Shown: positions 23,001 through 33,480, numbered from the stretch's first letter. The stretch: DNA of 64,000 nucleotides from Macrostomum hystrix (GCA_950097015.1 CATNEN010000002.1:8385501-8449500); one strand, 5' to 3'. Translations and numbers: made by a program. Notes: generated by a model not told the origin, from the letters alone.

Positions 23001-26000
23001 GTAATTGGCGTGGGTGTGACGGCCTCCCAGTCTGGCCTAAGTAGGATAGGTGAACATTGTTACGAGTATCTCGTATCTTCTAGCTCCTATCTGAACCAAT
23101 CAAAATGAAACGACACTCACGACTTTTTCCGTCGCTTTGTGTTCACCGAGCCGATCTCGCTCTGCAGGATGGCCAGGTCGATGTTGTCCTTCTGCAGCTG
23201 CTTGATGAACTTCTTGTTGTTCATCCAGCCGAACTGGTAGGAATACCTGTGTAGGATAATTGAATTGAATGCGTGATAAGTTAGACATTGTGTGTTGATA
23301 AAATATATCTTCGGTGCATTTTAGCATTAAAAAAACACGTCGAGTTCAAAAGTAAGTTCAGCGCAAAGGTTAACCCAATAATTGCCAAGAATAATGCCAG
23401 GAGGAAATCTGTCTGTTTATTTGCTTTCCACAGCTTGCACCTCGGAACCACAAGTAAGCTCAGCTCAGGGCTAGATGCGGCTGAAGCTTTGCCTCGAGCG
23501 ACCCCGAGAAGCGGCCGGGGGCGGAGCGAACAGCTGCAGGACGTCCCAACCAAGGATTCAGGGAGCAGCGAGGGGGGTAGGGAGTGGGAAATTTGTTGAG
23601 GTCGCCGATCTGGAAGGGATTTCGGGAGCAATTAACCATGACCTCGGATTCGGCTGGCGCAGATTCATCCTTCAAAGCATTGCGGAGGATGAATCCGCAC
23701 CGATTGTTTTGCAGATTGCCCTTTGGCGAGTGATGAAGTGTCGCTGGCCTTCAATGATGCCCGATCTTTGACTTTGGCCTACAGTTAGCACTGGCGTCGA
23801 GTATCGGGGCTTCCCCCAGCCCTCCGGCTGCCTCATGAGTGAAGTTCAGGCTATGATTTGCATAGCCATGATTGATGTGTTTGGGAGCGCAGCCTGCTGA
23901 CACATAGATCCATGTATCTATCCATCTGTCTATCCATCTGTCTATCCATCTGTCTATCCATCTGTCTATCCATCTGTCTATCCATCTGTCTATCCATCTG
24001 TCTATCCATCTGTCTATCCATCTGTCTATCCATCTGTCTATCCATCTATCTATCCATCTGTCTATCCATCTGTCTATCCATCTGTCTATCCATCTGTCTA
24101 TCCATCTGTCTATCCATCTGTCTATCCATCTGTCTATCCATCTGTCTATCCATCTGTCTATCCATCTGTCTATCCATCTGTCTATCCATCTGTCTATCCA
24201 TCTGTCTATCCATCTGTCTATCCGTCTGTCTATCCATCTGTCTATCCATCTGTCTATCCATCTGTCTATCCATCTGTCTATCCATCTGTCTATCCGTCTG
24301 TCTATCCATCTGTCTATCCATCTGTCTATCCATCTGTCTATCCATCTGTCTATCCATCTGTCTATCCATCTGTCTATCCATCTGTCTATCCATCTGTCTA
24401 TCCATCTGTCTATCCATCTGTCTATCCATCTGTCTATCCATCTGTCTATCCATCTGTCTATCCATCTGTCTATCCATCTGTCTATCCATCTGTCTATCCA
24501 TCTGTCTATCCATCTGTCTATCCATCTGTCTATCCATCTGTCTATCCATCTGTCTATCCATCTGTCTATCCATCTGTCTATCCGTCTGTCTATCCATCTG
24601 TCTATCCATCTGTCTATCCATCTGTCTATCCATCTGTCTATCCATCTGTCTATCCATCTGTCTATCCATCTGTCTATCCATCTGTCTATCCATCTGTCTA
24701 TCCATCTGTCTATCCATCTATCTATCCATCTATCTATCCATCTGTCTATCCATCTGTCTATCCATCTGTCTATCCATCTGTCTATCTGTCTATCTATCCA
24801 TCTGTCTATCTGTCTGTCTATCCATCTGTCTATCCATCTATCTATCCATCTGTCTATCCATCTATCTATCCATCTGTCTATCCATCTGTCTATCCATCTG
24901 TCTATCCATCTGTCTATCCATCTGTCTATCCATCTATCTATCCATCTGTCTATCCATCTGTCTATCCATCTGTCTATCCATCTGTCTATCCGTCTGTCTA
25001 TCCATCTGTCTATCCATCTGTCTATCCATCTGTCTATCCATCTGTCTATCCATCTGTCTATCCATCTGTCTATCCATCTGTCTATCCATCTATCTATCCA
25101 TCTGTCTATCCATCTGTCTATCCATCTGTCTATCCATCTGTCTATCCGTCTGTCTATCCATCTGTCTATCCATCTGTCTATCCATCTATCTATCCATCTG
25201 TCTATCCATCTGTCTATCCATCTGTCTATCCATCTATCTATCCATCTGTCTATCCATCTGTCTATCCATCTGTCTATCCATCTGTCTATTCATCTGTCTA
25301 TCCATCTGTCTATCCATGAGAGGTGAGTTTAGGACTTCAATTCAGCTTTTCTTAAAATATCTCATGCCACACAGAATGCATTTTCTAAACAAGCTAGGTA
25401 AGAAAGATGAAGAAGACATTTCTGTTGGCTTGAGGAAAGACTGGTCCGTGTTATTTGTCCACATGAGTGATCAAAATAAGCCTCATTCGTCTCGCTACAT
25501 ATTGAGCACTGGGCATTAGACTGGTCTTTAAGTGCAAAAGAAACTTTATCGCTCTTCAGTCTTGACAGAGAATGGGTTGCAGGCTCAGCAAACGCCAGTC
25601 TGCTTCAAGCTAAACTTAATTCGAAAGTGTTTTAATAGGCATGAAAAATGTGAAAGCACTTTTCAGATTTCTACGGGAGTAGTAGAAAACTCTCATTTTT
25701 CTTGGGGTTTTTAAAAGCCTAATTATCACAAAAGCGGCAGACTTGTTAAGACTTCCGAGCTAAATGTTCACAAAGTTCTGCAATACGCAAAATTAATCTT
25801 CGGGGAACGTCGCAGGCGATCGAAAAGGATGAGGTGAAGGCAGCACTTTACAATGGCGGAAAATATAAAGTGCTTTTATTGCGCCTTCAGTTATTCTTTG
25901 CTCGGCTTCATTGCCAGCACTGACGAGAGCGCACGCGGCCGCCCCGGGGCCACTAGAAAAGTTGCAACAACTGAAAACGCTGCCGCAAAAATACATGCGG

Positions 26001-29000
26001 TAGTGGAAAATGCACTCTCCGATCGCCTTCTCTCTTGTGCTTTTCATCCCCAAATTATGGGGAGGCTGATCCCACCGCGGCCACCAAGTGACGCTGGTTA
26101 CCGTCGGCGGACATCTGCTGCGCTGTCTTTTCAACATGCAGGCAGCGTGGTGATCGGCATAAAGCTGAGCCTTTGTTAGTTCATTCACCAATTTTGAATT
26201 GGTACAGGCGGGTGGAGAGACGAACCGGACTGCACATTGAGGAATTCCTGCGTCTGCGTGTTGTAGAAGCTCGTTTTGTCACCTCGAATCTGCGCCAATT
26301 TTTTGTTCTGGACCTTGGACCCGGGTTTCCAACACAGAATCTCTACCTGTTTTACCAAGACGATCGGACCTACCGCTTTGTTAAACTTACCGAAGAAAAC
26401 TATTCGTGATATCGATAGGCGGCACTGATAGCCAGCAAGGTACGAGTAGGAGGCGAACAGTGAGTTCGGATGAGGCTGCATGCAGCTATAACTGTTGGGT
26501 TGCCGAAATTTAAAGTTCAATGTTTGTTTACTGACATTTCCCATATCCTTTCGAAGCTATAATTGCTGGCGATTGGTTGATTACGTCGAATTTCGGCCTG
26601 TCTTTACCTGGCCATGGCTAGATTAAAACTAGACATCTGCACGCAACGAGAGGTAACGTTTAGGAGATGTGCCTGGCGTACTTGACAAAGTTTTCTTGTT
26701 TTTTAGCATTGCTTTCCTCTCCTTACGAGGATCTGTAAGTGCTTCTACTAAAACTAAAATTTACTTTCAGAACTACCTGTCTAAAGACGAGTTAGAGAAC
26801 TAAACCCGACGTGACCATTTTGTGTGTCTCCTGAAGCAAGTGCGCCGTACACCGTACACCTTGCATAGCCCTATTAAGATAAGCAAGGCTAGTCTAGTTG
26901 CTATGGAAGATCATCTGTCTGCTGAATATGTGAGTTTAGACTTGGCTTTCCTAAGCGGCTGCAGTTATGCAGTTTTTGGGTTTGAAACGCTGCATAAAAA
27001 TGACATCCTGGAAAATTATAGCCTGAAAAAACCTGGTAATTGGCGACCGCCACCACTTCTCCGTGTAAACTTTACAGATGAAGAAATTCGAACTTCTGCC
27101 GTCCATAATTTGGTTCTATCGTGGAATTCCGCAGTGGGCTGGAGAGGACGAGAATGAACAAATCAAGTGCTGAATATGCTCGCTTACGAGTTTATGCTGC
27201 TGACCACGGGAATAGGAGAAAGCTATCTGTAATGACTCAGCAACTAGGCCGCGTTTAGAGTGCGAGAAAGAACGTGAGTCAGACTGCGATATTAAATATC
27301 TATTTGGATGTACGCACAATCGATGGGCACTAGGCGTACAACGTGCAAGCACAAGGTGTGAGAGACAAAGAACGATGGAAGTAGAATGGGTGCTAGTGCA
27401 CTAGTGGAATGGGTGCTAGTGCACTAGTAGAATGGGTGCTAGTGCCCTAGTAGAAATGGGTGCTAGTGCACTAGTAGAAATGGGTGCTAGTGCACTAGTA
27501 GAAATGGGTGCTAGTGCACTAGTAGAAATGGGTGCTAGTGCACTAGTAGAAATGGGTGCTAGTGCACTAGTAGAAATGGGTGCTAGTGCACTAGTAGAAA
27601 TGGGTGCTAGTGCACTAGTAGAAATGGGTGCTAGTGCACTAGTAGAAATGGGTGCTAGTGCCCTAGTAGAAATGGGTGCTAGTGCACTAGTAGAAATGGG
27701 TGCTAGTGCACTAGTAGAATGGGCGCTAGTGCACTAGTAGAAATGGGTGCTAGTGCATTAGTAGAATGAGTGCTAGTGCACTATAAGAATGAGTGCTAGT
27801 GCACTAGTAGAATGGGTGCTAGTGCACTAGTAGAATGGGTGCTAGTGCACTATAAGAATGAGTGCTAGGTGCTAGGTGCCTCTCTCAATCTTTTACATTT
27901 TACATTTTACATTTCTACATTTCTCCACCTAGCTTTATATACGTCGTTTTCCGTAAAATGCACGAATGTTTCGCATGTTTATTTAACCAAAGTACTTCCT
28001 GTTTTGCAAACTTGTACTGCTGTTAGAAAACGATTTTAGAAAATGTTTTACAAATACACGGGCAGCGGATTCTGATACGGCTCACGGATAAGAGGGTGGG
28101 GACCCTTCGCTGCCCAAGTCGGCAATATCAGGGGCCACAGTACATTGTGGATCGGTCTTTTTGATCTGCTTTAACCTGGGCCCGTAAAAATACTTGCTGA
28201 GCACCAGAGATTTTGTTTATCTGACTGGAACTGACGCAGGCGCGCAGAACGCAGTCTTGGAGGCCCTCCAACTCGTCCCCGCTGGTAAAATAGGTTGTTT
28301 TTGTTTCAATAAGCTCCGCATTCCTACTGTCTGCAGTATCGCGCTGGAGGCAGAAAGTTCAAATCGAGCCAGCCCAATCGTGATGCCGAACTGATTAGCA
28401 TCCCCAGTTTCTGGGATAAACAAAAGTAGAGTTTCCCGCAGTTTATTGCACCAACCAGCGGAGATTGTCCCAAGAGCCCCAACGCCTGGAGCGCGTCGCG
28501 AACTTTGGGAACTTTTCCGAAAGGAGACGAAGGTGAAACCAGTCCTTGGACCGGATTAGACGGTTGGCATAAAATGACGCGCTTTCAATCAATCTGTGAT
28601 TTCTTTTGAGATAAAATTGGCAAAACAGCTGGGTTTTGATGTCGCCTGGCACACATCAATCATCAGTTCAGAGGGTTTAATTGGGGGTTAGTCGCGAGGT
28701 GACCGTCAACTGACCCCTGAACGCAGCAGACGTCCGAGAATGCCTAGCAGAACGCAACTAGGATCTGGGATGCATGCTGGTGGAGTTCCAAAACTGAGTT
28801 GGGTGGACGACGTGCGCAGAATGACAGAATTAATTTGAGGCGCACAGTTCAGCGCCTGAGTCCGCTCATGTCTGTCTCACCACTCTCTGTCTTTAATTAA
28901 TGTGCCCCCAGTGAGTCCAGACCGAGCGGCTTCAGCTCCGTGCGAACGGCGAAGTTCTGCGGCTACTGCTGAATAAACAGGAAAGGACTCGGCCGAACCG

Positions 29001-30093
29001 CTTTGAGCAGAGAAGGAAAGAAGAAAATGGAGAGGAAGGCAGCCTGAGCCCGGAGTGGACTTTGAGCGATGAGGACACCAGCGGAGACCAGCAGAGGAGT
29101 CGCAACTCGAGTTTGATGTATTCTTTCGCTGCCAGCTGCGACGAACTTATCCCGGCCTCTCAGCCAGTCGCTCTTCTTCAATCTCGTTTCAATTCCAAGT
29201 GCGGTTCGCCGAGATGGGGAGGAGCGGTGGTCGCTGCCTGCCTTCCATCCTCCGAGCATTCCACTTCGCTGCCTTCAGTTAACCCTGGCTATTTCCCTCT
29301 CTTTCTTGGAGCGTTTTCAGAGACCCGACGCCTTGGAATATTCCTTGTAACAAACAGCACGCTGGTGTTGGGTTTACTTATCTAATTTAAGAAGGCCTCG
29401 TTTCTAAACTAAATGTCTACAAGATAGACTTTGTAGTTTCCCAACAGACTATTTAATTTAGTCTACAACATATGATTATTTAACCAAAGTACTTCGTGTG
29501 CTGTAACTTGTATTGCTGTTAACAAACTGTCAATCTGTCTTAACGAAGCTACGTACTATTGATTTTGTTCCACTATTGGCGCATGCGTGCGTGCGTTCGA
29601 TACTGTACGCTAATGTTTGAGAACACTAATTGCTTTGTCTTCAGTCTCATTCATTAACCGCGGATAAAATTATCCTGACGGTACTCAAGGCCTACTGCGA
29701 CTATTCTAGCATAAGATTGCGCCCAAAGTTTTGTCTCCGGACCGATGGATTCTCGTACATGAGAAACAGCGGCAGAAGGCTCGATGCCTTCCCCCAAGCA
29801 GCATCCTATCAACACGCTGCTCACCCGTTTCGCGCCCTTCTCGACAGTCGACGTCCGTCACCGGCAGCGCCATCTGAGGCGCCGTCCTTACCCGAGACGG
29901 AAGCTTCCGAAGCGGCGGAGGCGGCTGCGACGGTGGACGCGATGCCGTCAGCGGCAATGATAGCGGCCGCGGCGGCCTCCGCCTCCTCCTGGTCCTGGTC
30001 GGTCTCCACAAGGAATACGGCCGCGTTTCTTCGCGCTCGAAACCTGCTCGGCGACGGTGGCGCATTTTTTTCGGCGCTGCGCTGCTTGTCCAT
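7991..30093 (-). CDS. hvcn1: Voltage-gated proton channel (Hv family), nine-exon gene; S4 lacks the first arginine
   Basis: Joined coding exons 30093-29825, 23246-23121, 19953-19829, 18165-17639, 15693-15570, 13069-12954, 11807-11729, 10144-9495 and 8077-7991 total 2103 bases (700 residues). Every junction matches in phase. S1 (145-170) has the selectivity Asp157 in LIDAVIVIAE. S2 (315-337) has LFVLEVALKI with Phe328, Glu331 and Lys335, and His318 at the zinc-site position. S3 (350-367) has Asp352 and Asp363. S4 reads LLWRIVRVIN: Arg384, Arg387 and Asn390 match R2, R3 and the Asn of Hv1, but the R1 position is Leu381. A coiled coil (about 392-445) implies dimers. Hv channels conduct protons across the plasma or phagosome membrane and have no separate pore domain. 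Family membership is firm. The Hv3-like leak behaviour is inferred from the missing R1. Confidence 0.93.
8307..8613 (-). mobile_element. SINE-A, full-length copy with 12-bp target duplication
   Basis: The tRNA-derived head lies at the right end (minus strand A box TAGCCTAGTGG, B box GGTTCGATTCC). The body has acaaattgttcc and the tail runs through gggcagatgtaatcaatt. The flanks repeat ttgtatagtaca exactly at 8295-8306 and 8614-8625, a target-site duplication typical of LINE-mobilised SINEs. It sits in the last intron of the Hv gene, antisense-neutral to splicing as far as can be seen. Confidence 0.9.
8626..9490. other. Hv intron 8, remainder
   Basis: Unique AT-rich sequence with no further exon or repeat seen. 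Confidence 0.5.
9495..10144 (-). CDS. hvcn1: Hv channel exon 8 (long cytosolic tail)
   Basis: Acceptor CACCGCAG before 10144, donor CTGCAG|GTGAGC at 9494. 650 bases, entered in phase 1 and left in phase 0. It encodes residues about 457-672: a basic start (NISKRQSNNALKS), Ser/Ala/Gly-rich linkers, KRNSILQRQLYVEEES, and an acidic end (SDSDEEEDPWELQ). No catalytic domain is recognisable. Human Hv1 ends soon after its coiled coil, so this tail is an addition. Confidence 0.85.
11038..11588. repeat. 32-bp tandem repeat, about 17 copies
   Basis: The unit is agactgacaatatggggcct plus tgctcaaactcc, repeated every 32 bases with a c/t change (aactcc or aacttc) scattered along the array. It lies in Hv intron 7. 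Confidence 0.95.
11729..11807 (-). CDS. hvcn1: Hv channel exon 7 (coiled-coil end)
   Basis: Acceptor AAACTCTTCAG, donor CGAT|GTAAGT. 79 bases, phase 0 in and phase 1 out, exactly bridging exons 6 and 8, whose phases do not match directly. It encodes KHILFLEELCRELGAGEEQ, continuing the heptad pattern of the Hv C-terminal coiled coil. Confidence 0.85.
11872..11965 (-). mobile_element. SINE-B fragment
   Basis: On the minus strand it matches the gcagatgtacacac...ctcaggagtcagcg...gagcagaattgcctcc segment of the longer copy at 15093-15430. No head is present. Confidence 0.6.
12740..12906. repeat. 29-bp tandem repeat, about six copies
   Basis: The unit attcagaggctacagcccat plus agacaacac recurs every 29 bases. 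The array ends 48 bases short of the exon 6 donor, on the intron side. Confidence 0.9.
12954..13069 (-). CDS. hvcn1: Hv channel exon 6 (end of S4 and coiled coil)
   Basis: Acceptor CTCGTTTCAG, donor CAGGAG|GTGGGT. 116 bases, phase 1 in and phase 0 out. It completes the Gly after RVIN and encodes LMMHEKQRGEFRIQLQKRAR followed by SLETERDLQE. This is charged heptad sequence, as in the S4-linked coiled coil of Hv1 that drives dimerisation. Confidence 0.9.
13990..14265. repeat. 21-bp tandem repeat, about 12 copies
   Basis: The unit is gggattctgtctttccagtt plus t, with tcctag and tcccag variants. It is open in frame because 21 is a multiple of three; there is no sign of a real protein. Confidence 0.9.
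15093..15430 (+). mobile_element. SINE-B, tRNA-derived, longest copy
   Basis: The head has A box tggcagaggggt and a B-box-like gagctcgattc about 40 bases on (ctctcgcaccaaggtccctg between them). The body contains gtgtacagtgagagtgtaca, and the tail ctcaggagtcagcgaaatga. Pieces recur at 11.9, 15.9, 17.4, 40.8-41.2 and 47.2 kb. Confidence 0.7.
15570..15693 (-). CDS. hvcn1: Hv channel exon 5 (S3 and S4)
   Basis: Acceptor TGATTTCAG, donor AACG|GTAAGC. 124 bases, phase 0 in and phase 1 out. It encodes IVDAVVIMISFVADIVF (S3) and VMVLFLLWRIVRVIN (S4). The S3-S4 loop is two residues shorter than in human Hv1 and lacks its zinc-binding His. The R1 codon is CTG (Leu) rather than an Arg codon. Confidence 0.95.
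15841..15990 (+). mobile_element. SINE-B-related fragment
   Basis: Contains acgcaccaaggtcccgagct and cgaatttcggcg, matching the SINE-B head, then a different body (gctgtgcgaaataaatagtg) with a cluster of tta triplets at the end. It may be a second subfamily. Confidence 0.5.
16325..16668. repeat. 88-bp tandem repeat, four near-identical copies
   Basis: Copies start at 16325, 16413, 16501 and 16589 (gaagagagatatgattatct...gattcgcagtagtttaca). Only one or two differences are visible between copies, so the duplication is recent or homogenised. Confidence 0.95.
17436..17560 (-). mobile_element. SINE-B fragment
   Basis: The reverse complement matches the tail part of SINE-B (gcagatgtacacac, then ...cagaattgcctcctcgctgg). 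It carries an extra cacaca-rich insertion. Confidence 0.6.
17639..18165 (-). CDS. hvcn1: Hv channel exon 4 (giant S1-S2 loop and S2)
   Basis: Donor TTCGAG|GTAAGT is strong. The acceptor is placed at AAACCAG|GCGAG, which gives the phase-1 entry that exon 3 needs; GCAG|GAACTG twelve bases on is an alternative if exon 3 ends at its second GTGAGT. Residues 174-314 form an extracellular loop with four sequons (N191-R-T, N236-T-S, N242-V-T, N289-R-T) and low-complexity S/A/P runs. S2 follows (VSIGILGLFVLEVALKIV), then REKFE, the conserved S2-S3 link of Hv channels. Confidence 0.88.
18171..18260. repeat. 10-bp tandem repeat abutting the exon 4 acceptor
   Basis: Nine copies of ttgagcaggt (two read ttgtgcaggt). 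On the minus strand this is ACCTGCTCAA, which occupies the place of the polypyrimidine tract just before the exon 4 acceptor. Confidence 0.9.
18998..19740. repeat. 16-bp pyrimidine-rich tandem repeat (tctcatctctccccag)
   Basis: About 45 copies with ag/tg/ac variants. Almost purely pyrimidine on plus. It shares its unit with the array at 31.66-32.59 kb. It ends about 80 bases from the exon 3 donor. Confidence 0.92.
19829..19953 (-). CDS. hvcn1: Hv channel exon 3 (S1)
   Basis: Acceptor GCCCTTTCAG|G TGG, donor ACCA|GTGAGT at 19828; a second GTGAGT at 19817 would add EYV-type residues. 125 bases, phase 2 in and phase 1 out. It encodes WKERLLYAIRSN and S1 with the family signature VLIDAVIVIAEIILEI. 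The Asp in LIDA is the proton-selectivity residue of the family. Confidence 0.92.
19954..20301 (-). CDS. hvcn1: Optional in-frame extension of Hv exon 3
   Basis: The S1 frame stays open upstream of the TTTCAG acceptor for exactly 116 codons, to a second acceptor GACTTGCAG at 20302 that is also phase 2. The stretch is GC-rich at third positions. It encodes a basic start (KLPRLARSRYRHR), an Asp run, and Ala/Ser/Gly-rich sequence. Both acceptors keep the protein in frame (700 or 816 residues), so an alternative 3' splice site is plausible. It could also simply be the constitutive exon. Confidence 0.5.
21460..22150. repeat. 20-bp tandem repeat (ctccagcttcgattctaaaa)
   Basis: About 33 copies in Hv intron 2. 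A ttcagttc variant occurs in blocks (21630-21660, 21770-21850), which indicates local block duplication. Confidence 0.95.
22876..23095 (+). mobile_element. SINE-C, a third tRNA-like family
   Basis: A-box-like cagcctaacgg, then B-box-like gagttcgaatttc about 40 bases on, and an unrelated body (ggcgtgggtgtgacggcctc). Single copy in the window; no target duplication was seen. Confidence 0.5.
23121..23246 (-). CDS. hvcn1: Hv channel exon 2 (cytosolic N-terminal helix)
   Basis: Acceptor CCTACACAG, donor AAGTC|GTGAGT. 126 bases, phase 2 in and out. It encodes YSYQFGWMNNKKFIKQLQKD and later NTKRRKKS, ending just before the S1 exon. It is the common acceptor exon for all four candidate first exons. 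Confidence 0.85.
23912..25316. repeat. 12-bp satellite (tgtctatccatc), about 117 copies
   Basis: 1.4 kb of ctat-ccat-ctgt units with sparse variants (ccgt, atct, tctgtctg). Strong strand asymmetry: purine-rich on the Hv sense strand. Lies in Hv intron 1. Confidence 0.97.
25320..27365. other. Hv intron 1, unique part
   Basis: No exon or known element is recognised. Open stretches such as 26822-27157 (+) have no start, splice or family context that would support a gene. Confidence 0.4.
27371..27870. repeat. 24-bp tandem repeat (gggtgctagtgcactagtag + aaat)
   Basis: About 21 copies; the middle copies are exactly 24 bp, while edge copies lose an a (22-23 bp). Each unit contains the palindrome ctagtgcactag. 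Confidence 0.95.
27890..29800. other. Hv intron 1, unique part
   Basis: A short tttacat array lies at 27890-27925. Otherwise no supported feature; several GC-rich patches (28.9-29.3 kb) lack splice signals or homology. Confidence 0.4.
29825..30093 (-). CDS. hvcn1: Hv channel first exon D
   Basis: True ATG at 30093 (ATGGACAAGCAGCGC). 269 bases, donor AACGG|GTGAGC, phase 2 out, matching exon 2. It encodes an 89-residue cytosolic start with MDKQRSAEKN, an Ala-rich helix and RRLSRRARN, an R-R-x-S site that looks like a basophilic-kinase target. It is the closest of four candidate first exons. Confidence 0.72.
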
Positions 30094-30099
30094 TGTGCC

Positions 30100-31640
30100 C
30101 GAGTGGGGGGAATTTTTCCAACAGGCGCTGCGCCAAGTTCAAGAAACTTCCCAATCGACGCGCATTCGATGCTTTAGCCGTTAGGAAGGCCTGGCCAGGA
30201 TTGGACGGGGCCCAGCGGAGCGATGGATTGGTCCCACATGCTCCCCCTCCGGTGAATAGTTGCTGTAGCGAATTCCTGCCATTCCACTGGTCCCTCCTCA
30301 TCCATGTTTCTGGGTGCCGGCCGGAAATTCCTTTGCCATCCGTGGTCAGAAAGACAGGCAAGCATGAGACTTAGGGGACAAGCGGCCTGGTTTGGGAAAA
30401 CTAAATTCCTAAAAATGGACTTTTTATCGACAATTTCGATCATTCCCACAAAAATGTTGCCAAATCTTCCCGAAAGTGCCAAAATGGACCTCGCAAATCC
30501 TGATGGCTCCCAGCAAAGATCCAGTTATAATCCCCTTGCCAGTAGTGATGGCGGCTCAGGATTGCATTCCTTAGTGGCATTGCATTAGTTGCACACTTTA
30601 ATTGACCATAACAAATGACAGTATCTAAGCTTATGGAAGGACTAACAGCGCGGGTCCTTTGACCCCTGCTGCGCAATCAGACACTTGGCTAAGAACATGC
30701 GCATCGACAGCCTCTTATACAGCCGGACGCTTGGCTGAGGCAGCTGAGGAATTGTTATTTTAAAGTGCAACTTGTTATTTCGCCGTCCGTCTTTTCGCAG
30801 TCCAACATCTTTAATTTAGCCCGTCGTGTTTCCGCGCTAGACATGGCGACGAAAGCCGAGAACCCTTGTGCAAACACTCGGTTACATTGCTGGGTTCGCG
30901 AATTTGGGTGCTTAGCACCCCAACTAGTCCTGACCAGGGACAACTAAATAAAGGAATATTTAGTGGTCCCTAGTCCTGATCCGGTCAGAACCCGCTTATT
31001 GCCGGCTAGTAGTATCGACTATAACTTCTGGGAGACAGTCATGCGCTGAACACACTACTCTCAGAGTTCCTGCAGAACAGTAGTATAACATTCTATTTTG
31101 TCTAGTTTTGCGGTCTAAAATGTACTTCTGATAGCCTTTAATAAGATTTCCGTGAGTTCAAACAACATGTTTCGATTTTAGCTGCAAATTTTTTTTTAAT
31201 TACTAAATTGTCTCTCGCTAGATGCAGGTCGACTGCCACCAAATTATGTTCCAGTGCCCACAGTTCTCACGCGAATATTAATTGCAGTATTGTTCTGTTA
31301 GCATTATGGGAATCAGCAAAATAATGTTGATGGAAATTATTCACAGCCAATCACAAAAAGAGCACTTTAAAATTAATTTTTTGCTGGGTTTTTCATTCCA
31401 AAATAATAAATTCCGTCCCTCTCCTTAGCCACAGCGTCTCAAAACAATTTGAGCTGGGGATAATCTTCCCGGATCCCTAATATTCATAGAGCAGATTCAC
31501 AGTCGAGTCTGCATAGCGGCATGTCGCCCAGCAGACTTAACGCTTGAGGCAGATGGTTTTCAAAGCCTTTTTAACCAACCACAGGGCGACTTCGGGTTAG
31601 CGCCTCCGAGATGCGGAATTACCTACGAAAGGATTTTTTC
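30100..31640. other. Upstream of exon D, no feature supported
   Basis: No TATA box or CCAAT pair could be identified with confidence. Long open stretches on both strands near 30.1-30.6 kb are mutually overlapping shadows. Confidence 0.35.
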
Positions 31641-31654
31641 TTTGTCCAAGATCC

Positions 31655-32590
31655 TGTCTTATCACTCCCCTGTCTCATCTCTCCCCTATCGAATCACTCC
31701 CCTGTCTCATCTCTCCCCTATCGAATCACTCCCCTGTCTCAACTCTCCCACGTCTCATCTCTCCCATGTCTCATCTCTCCCCTGTCTCAACTCTCCCATG
31801 TCTCATCTCTCCCATGTCTCATCTCTCCCTGTCTCAACTCTCCCCTGTCTCAAGTCTCACATGTCTCATCTCTCCCCTGTCTCAACTCTCCCCTGTCTCA
31901 TGTCTCCCCTGTCTCATGTCTCCCCTGTCTCAACTCTCCCCTGTCTCATCTCTCCCGTCTCATCACTCCCATGTCTCATCTCTCCCATGTCTCATCTCTC
32001 CCATGTCTCATCTCTCTCCTGTCTCATCTCTCCCCTGTCTCAACTCTCCCATGTCTCAACTCTCCCCTGTCTCAACTCTCCCCTGTCTCATCTCTCCCGT
32101 CTCATCTCTCCCATGTCTCATCTCTCCCATGTCTAATCTCTCCCCTGTCTCAACTCTCCCATGTCTCATCTCTCCCATGTCTCATCTCTCCCCTGTTTAT
32201 CTCTCCCTTTTCTCATCTCTCCCCTGTCTCATATCTCCTCTGTCTCTTCCTTTCTCCCCTGTCTCATCTCTCCCCTGTCTCAACTCTCCCCTGTCTCATC
32301 TCTCCCCTGTCTCATCTCTCCCCTGTCTCATCTCTCCGATGTCTCAACTCTCCCCTGTCTCATCTCTCCCCTGTCTCATCTCTCCCATGTCTCATCTCTC
32401 CCCTGTCTCAACTCTCCCCTGTCTCATCTCTCCCGTCTCATCTCTCCCCTGTTTATCTCTCCCTTTTCTCATCTCTCCTCTGTCTCATATCTCCCCTGTC
32501 TCATCTCTCCCTTTTCTCATCTCTCCCCTGTCTCATCTCTCCCCTGTCTCATATCTCCTCTGTCTCTTCCTTTCTCCCCTGTCTAATCTC
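31655..32590. repeat. 16-bp pyrimidine-rich tandem repeat (tctcatctctcccctg)
   Basis: About 58 copies, with tctcaact, catgtct, tttatc and tcgaatca variants grouped in repeated blocks. The same family as the array at 19.0-19.7 kb, in the same orientation. Confidence 0.93.
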
Positions 32591-33114
32591 TAGCTTTAAT
32601 AATTAACCTGTCAATCTAGACTCATATATATTTTTCGTCTGCAAGTAAGTTACCATCCATTAGCACCAGAATTTAGACTTTTAAAAGAGTGACTAACTAT
32701 AAGTACTCGTACAAGTGCTGCAAGATTAAATCACCTTTTAAGCTGCTAATACTGAGCAGGTGAGGCGCTGTGCAGTCTAGACACTCTTTATTGGTAATTT
32801 TCTTGCGAATTTTGAAGTGCAACTAATCATGTCTTTGCTTGATATTTCAGACCAATTAATTTTCCAGAGACAAGAAACGTCATAATAGAAATTGGTGAGC
32901 TAGAAACGTAATATTTTTCCGGACGAACTACATTTTCGGAGCCTGAATTTTACAGAAAGAGACTTGCAGTAAAAATATGTGTTAATCTATGAATCGATTT
33001 ATAAAAGTCAGGGCATCACTGTTACTAGGACTTGGTATTTACCATCTAGCCCCTACATGAGTTCTAGGTTTATTTATCATCAATCTAAACTAATTCAGTT
33101 TTTCTCAATCTACA

Positions 33115-33480
33115 TGCGTTCTTGGTCTGTTTGTCCCAATTTACACGAGGTGTTTTTCAGTTTGTCACAGTCTACACGAGGTCTTTGTCAGTTTGTCACA
33201 ATCTTCACGAGGTCTTTGTAAGTTTGTCACAATCTACATGAGGTCTTTGTCAGTTTGTTAAAGTCTACCTGAGGTCTTTGTCAGTTTGTTACAGTCTACC
33301 TGAGGTCTTTGTCAGTTTGTTACAGTCTACCTGAGGTCTTTGTCAGTTTGTCACAATCTACACGAGGTCTTTGTCAGTTTGTCACAATCTACATGAGGCC
33401 TTTGTCAGTTTTTTACAGTCTACATGAGGTCCTTGTCAGTTTGTCACAATCTACATGAGGTCTTTGTCAGTTTGTCATAG
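33115..33480. repeat. 31-bp tandem repeat (aggtctttgtcagtttgtca + caatctacatg)
   Basis: About 12 copies, with cacaatctacacg, tacagtctacctg and tacagtctacatg variants. Confidence 0.9.

Noticed and set aside
23912-25519. 535-codon Leu/Ser/Ile/Cys frame and its antisense Met-Asp-Arg-Gln frame
   Set aside because: Read-through of the 12-bp satellite.
26822-27157. 111-codon plus-strand frame
   Set aside because: No ATG context, splice signals or recognisable domain; lies in an intron of the opposite-strand gene.
31611-32606. 331-codon frame rich in Ser/Pro/Leu
   Set aside because: Read-through of the 16-bp array.
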